14,328 bases of DNA from an uncultured Clostridia bacterium (GTDB lineage Bacteria; Bacillota; Clostridia; Christensenellales; Borkfalkiaceae), in the NCBI GenBank assembly GCA_937915565.1, contig CALDMH010000136.1:1-14328 (forward strand), written 5' to 3'. Shown piece by piece: positions 13,460-14,328 of the stretch. Below the pieces are notes generated by a model. That model saw only the letters and a list, made by a program, of their open reading frames with translations, did not search any database and was not told the DNA's origin. The position numbers and the translations under genes are program-made. Numbering within the stretch: the stretch's first letter is position 1; each line of letters opens with the position of its first letter.

Positions 13460-14328
13460 CAATCATTCTCCGCTTCTTTTTCACATTTGTAAAATATCGC
13501 AAAATCATAGTTGTTTAAAGTGATTTTTGAAAGTTTTACGTTACGCGTCGTTTCAAATATTTCACAATCCGTTTCAAGGCAAACCGCCCTGTCGCCCATA
13601 TTCACGGCAACGTAAATCTTCTTCCCTTCAAAACTTCTCGAAAAGGAAAAATAGCCCCCGCGCGAAACGACGTCCGAAACCTCCCCGTCCTTAAAGCAAT
13701 CGTAAGACGCCCTTAACTCGGATAAAAATTTATACCAATCGTAAAGTTCTTTATCCTCGCTTTCAACGAAGCAGGTACGGTTGAAAGGGTCTTTGTTTCC
13801 CTCCGTCATCTGCTCGTCACCGTAATAAACGCAAGGCACTCCGTAAAGACAAAACTGCAAAAGCGAACAACATTCGAGCATTTTCACGGCGTCCTTTTTT
13901 TCGGTATCCGTAAGCTTCTCCGAAGCCATTTTTTCTCTTTCCGTTTCGAGTTTCCCTCGCTTACCGAGAACAGTAAGAATACGAGGCGTATCGTGAGTTC
14001 CGAGTACGTTCATAAGCGAATTAAGCGCATAAAACGGATAATTATCTATTTGCTCGCGAACAGTTTTATATAAGTTTTCGCTTTTGCCGCTTAACGCAAA
14101 ATCGATAATCGCGTTTTTCAGCGGATAATTCATAACGCTGTCGAGTTCACCGCCCCAAAAATACTTGCGGCGTTTATCGTACGCAATCTTGTTCGTTGCG
14201 TCCTCCCAAACCTCGCCGATAACGATTTTATCGTCGCCGAACGATTTAGCCTTTTCGGTTATTTTACAAACGAATTCGTCGTTTATTTCGTCAACCACGT
14301 CGAGCCTTACGCCGCCCGCTCCAAGCTT
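13459..14328 (-). CDS. GH13 alpha-amylase-family glycosidase (neopullulanase/cyclomaltodextrinase-like), 5' end outside window
   Basis: The C-terminal 289 residues are present; the frame stays open to the right edge, so the start lies outside. GH13 conserved region II is at the very edge (GVRLDVVDE, with the catalytic nucleophile Asp10 of the visible part). Region III follows as IGEVWED with the acid/base Glu39, and region IV as LGTHDTPR with His112 and Asp113. VYYGDEQMTEG and DPFNRTCF after region IV, and GTHDTPRIL, are typical of the neopullulanase/cyclomaltodextrinase branch. A C-terminal beta-sandwich domain covers the last 75 residues or so. It should cleave alpha-glucan oligosaccharides. 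The signal peptide question cannot be answered because the N-terminus is missing. Its TGA overlaps the ATG of the alkylation repair gene. Confidence 0.95.
   Translation of the reverse strand, partial: KLGAGGVRLDVVDEINDEFVCKITEKAKSFGDDKIVIGEVWEDATNKIAYDKRRKYFWGGELDSVMNYPLKNAIIDFALSGKSENLYKTVREQIDNYPFYALNSLMNVLGTHDTPRILTVLGKRGKLETEREKMASEKLTDTEKKDAVKMLECCSLLQFCLYGVPCVYYGDEQMTEGNKDPFNRTCFVESEDKELYDWYKFLSELRASYDCFKDGEVSDVVSRGGYFSFSRSFEGKKIYVAVNMGDRAVCLETDCEIFETTRNVKLSKITLNNYDFAIFYKCEKEAEND

Overview
The window looks like a chromosomal housekeeping segment of a low-to-mid GC Gram-positive bacterium, most likely a member of the Clostridia and perhaps an uncultured gut lineage. This rests on three things. 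The gene order ftsK-rimO-pgsA-cinA-recA on one strand is characteristic of Firmicutes. The window has strong AGGAG-type ribosome binding sites and SigA-type promoters. It also carries a C_GCAxxG_C_C protein and an iron-sulfur L-serine dehydratase, both typical of anaerobes. No rRNA, tRNA, CRISPR array, insertion sequence or phage gene was seen. The coding density is very high and no gene-free stretch exceeds 300 bases.

Layout, left to right. (A) 1-2218, minus strand: an operon read leftwards of a C_GCAxxG_C_C redox-type protein, an L-serine dehydratase (ATGA overlap) and an RlmI-like 23S rRNA methyltransferase that runs off the left edge. (B) 2234-3503, the only plus-strand unit: a consensus promoter, a 390-residue protein of unknown function with a beta-propeller look and one strongly hydrophobic segment, and a 12-bp-stem terminator. 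The promoter places the predicted transcript start on the A of the ATG, so the mRNA is probably leaderless. (C) 3582-10172, minus strand: an operon from an extended -10 promoter through ftsK, rimO, pgsA, a CinA-like protein without its N-terminal domain, and recA. (D) 10237-10595, minus strand: acpP as a single-gene unit with its own TTGACA promoter and a strong terminator. (E) 10608-14328, minus strand: a GH13 alpha-amylase-type enzyme (cut by the right edge), an AlkD-type DNA alkylation repair protein and tex, joined by overlaps of one base or gaps of two bases.

Functionally, block C joins chromosome segregation at division (FtsK), ribosomal protein S12 modification (RimO), phospholipid synthesis (PgsA), pyridine nucleotide or competence-type functions (CinA/PncC) and recombination (RecA). 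Block D supplies the fatty acid carrier that feeds phospholipid synthesis. Blocks A and E are small operons of metabolic and nucleic-acid genes. Most of the window is ordinary core genome. The points that merit a second look are the apparent leaderless unit with its unknown protein, the CinA form that keeps the KH and PncC domains but lacks the MoCF domain, the co-translation of the C_GCAxxG protein with serine dehydratase, and the absence of a recognisable LexA (Cheo) box upstream of recA or its operon.
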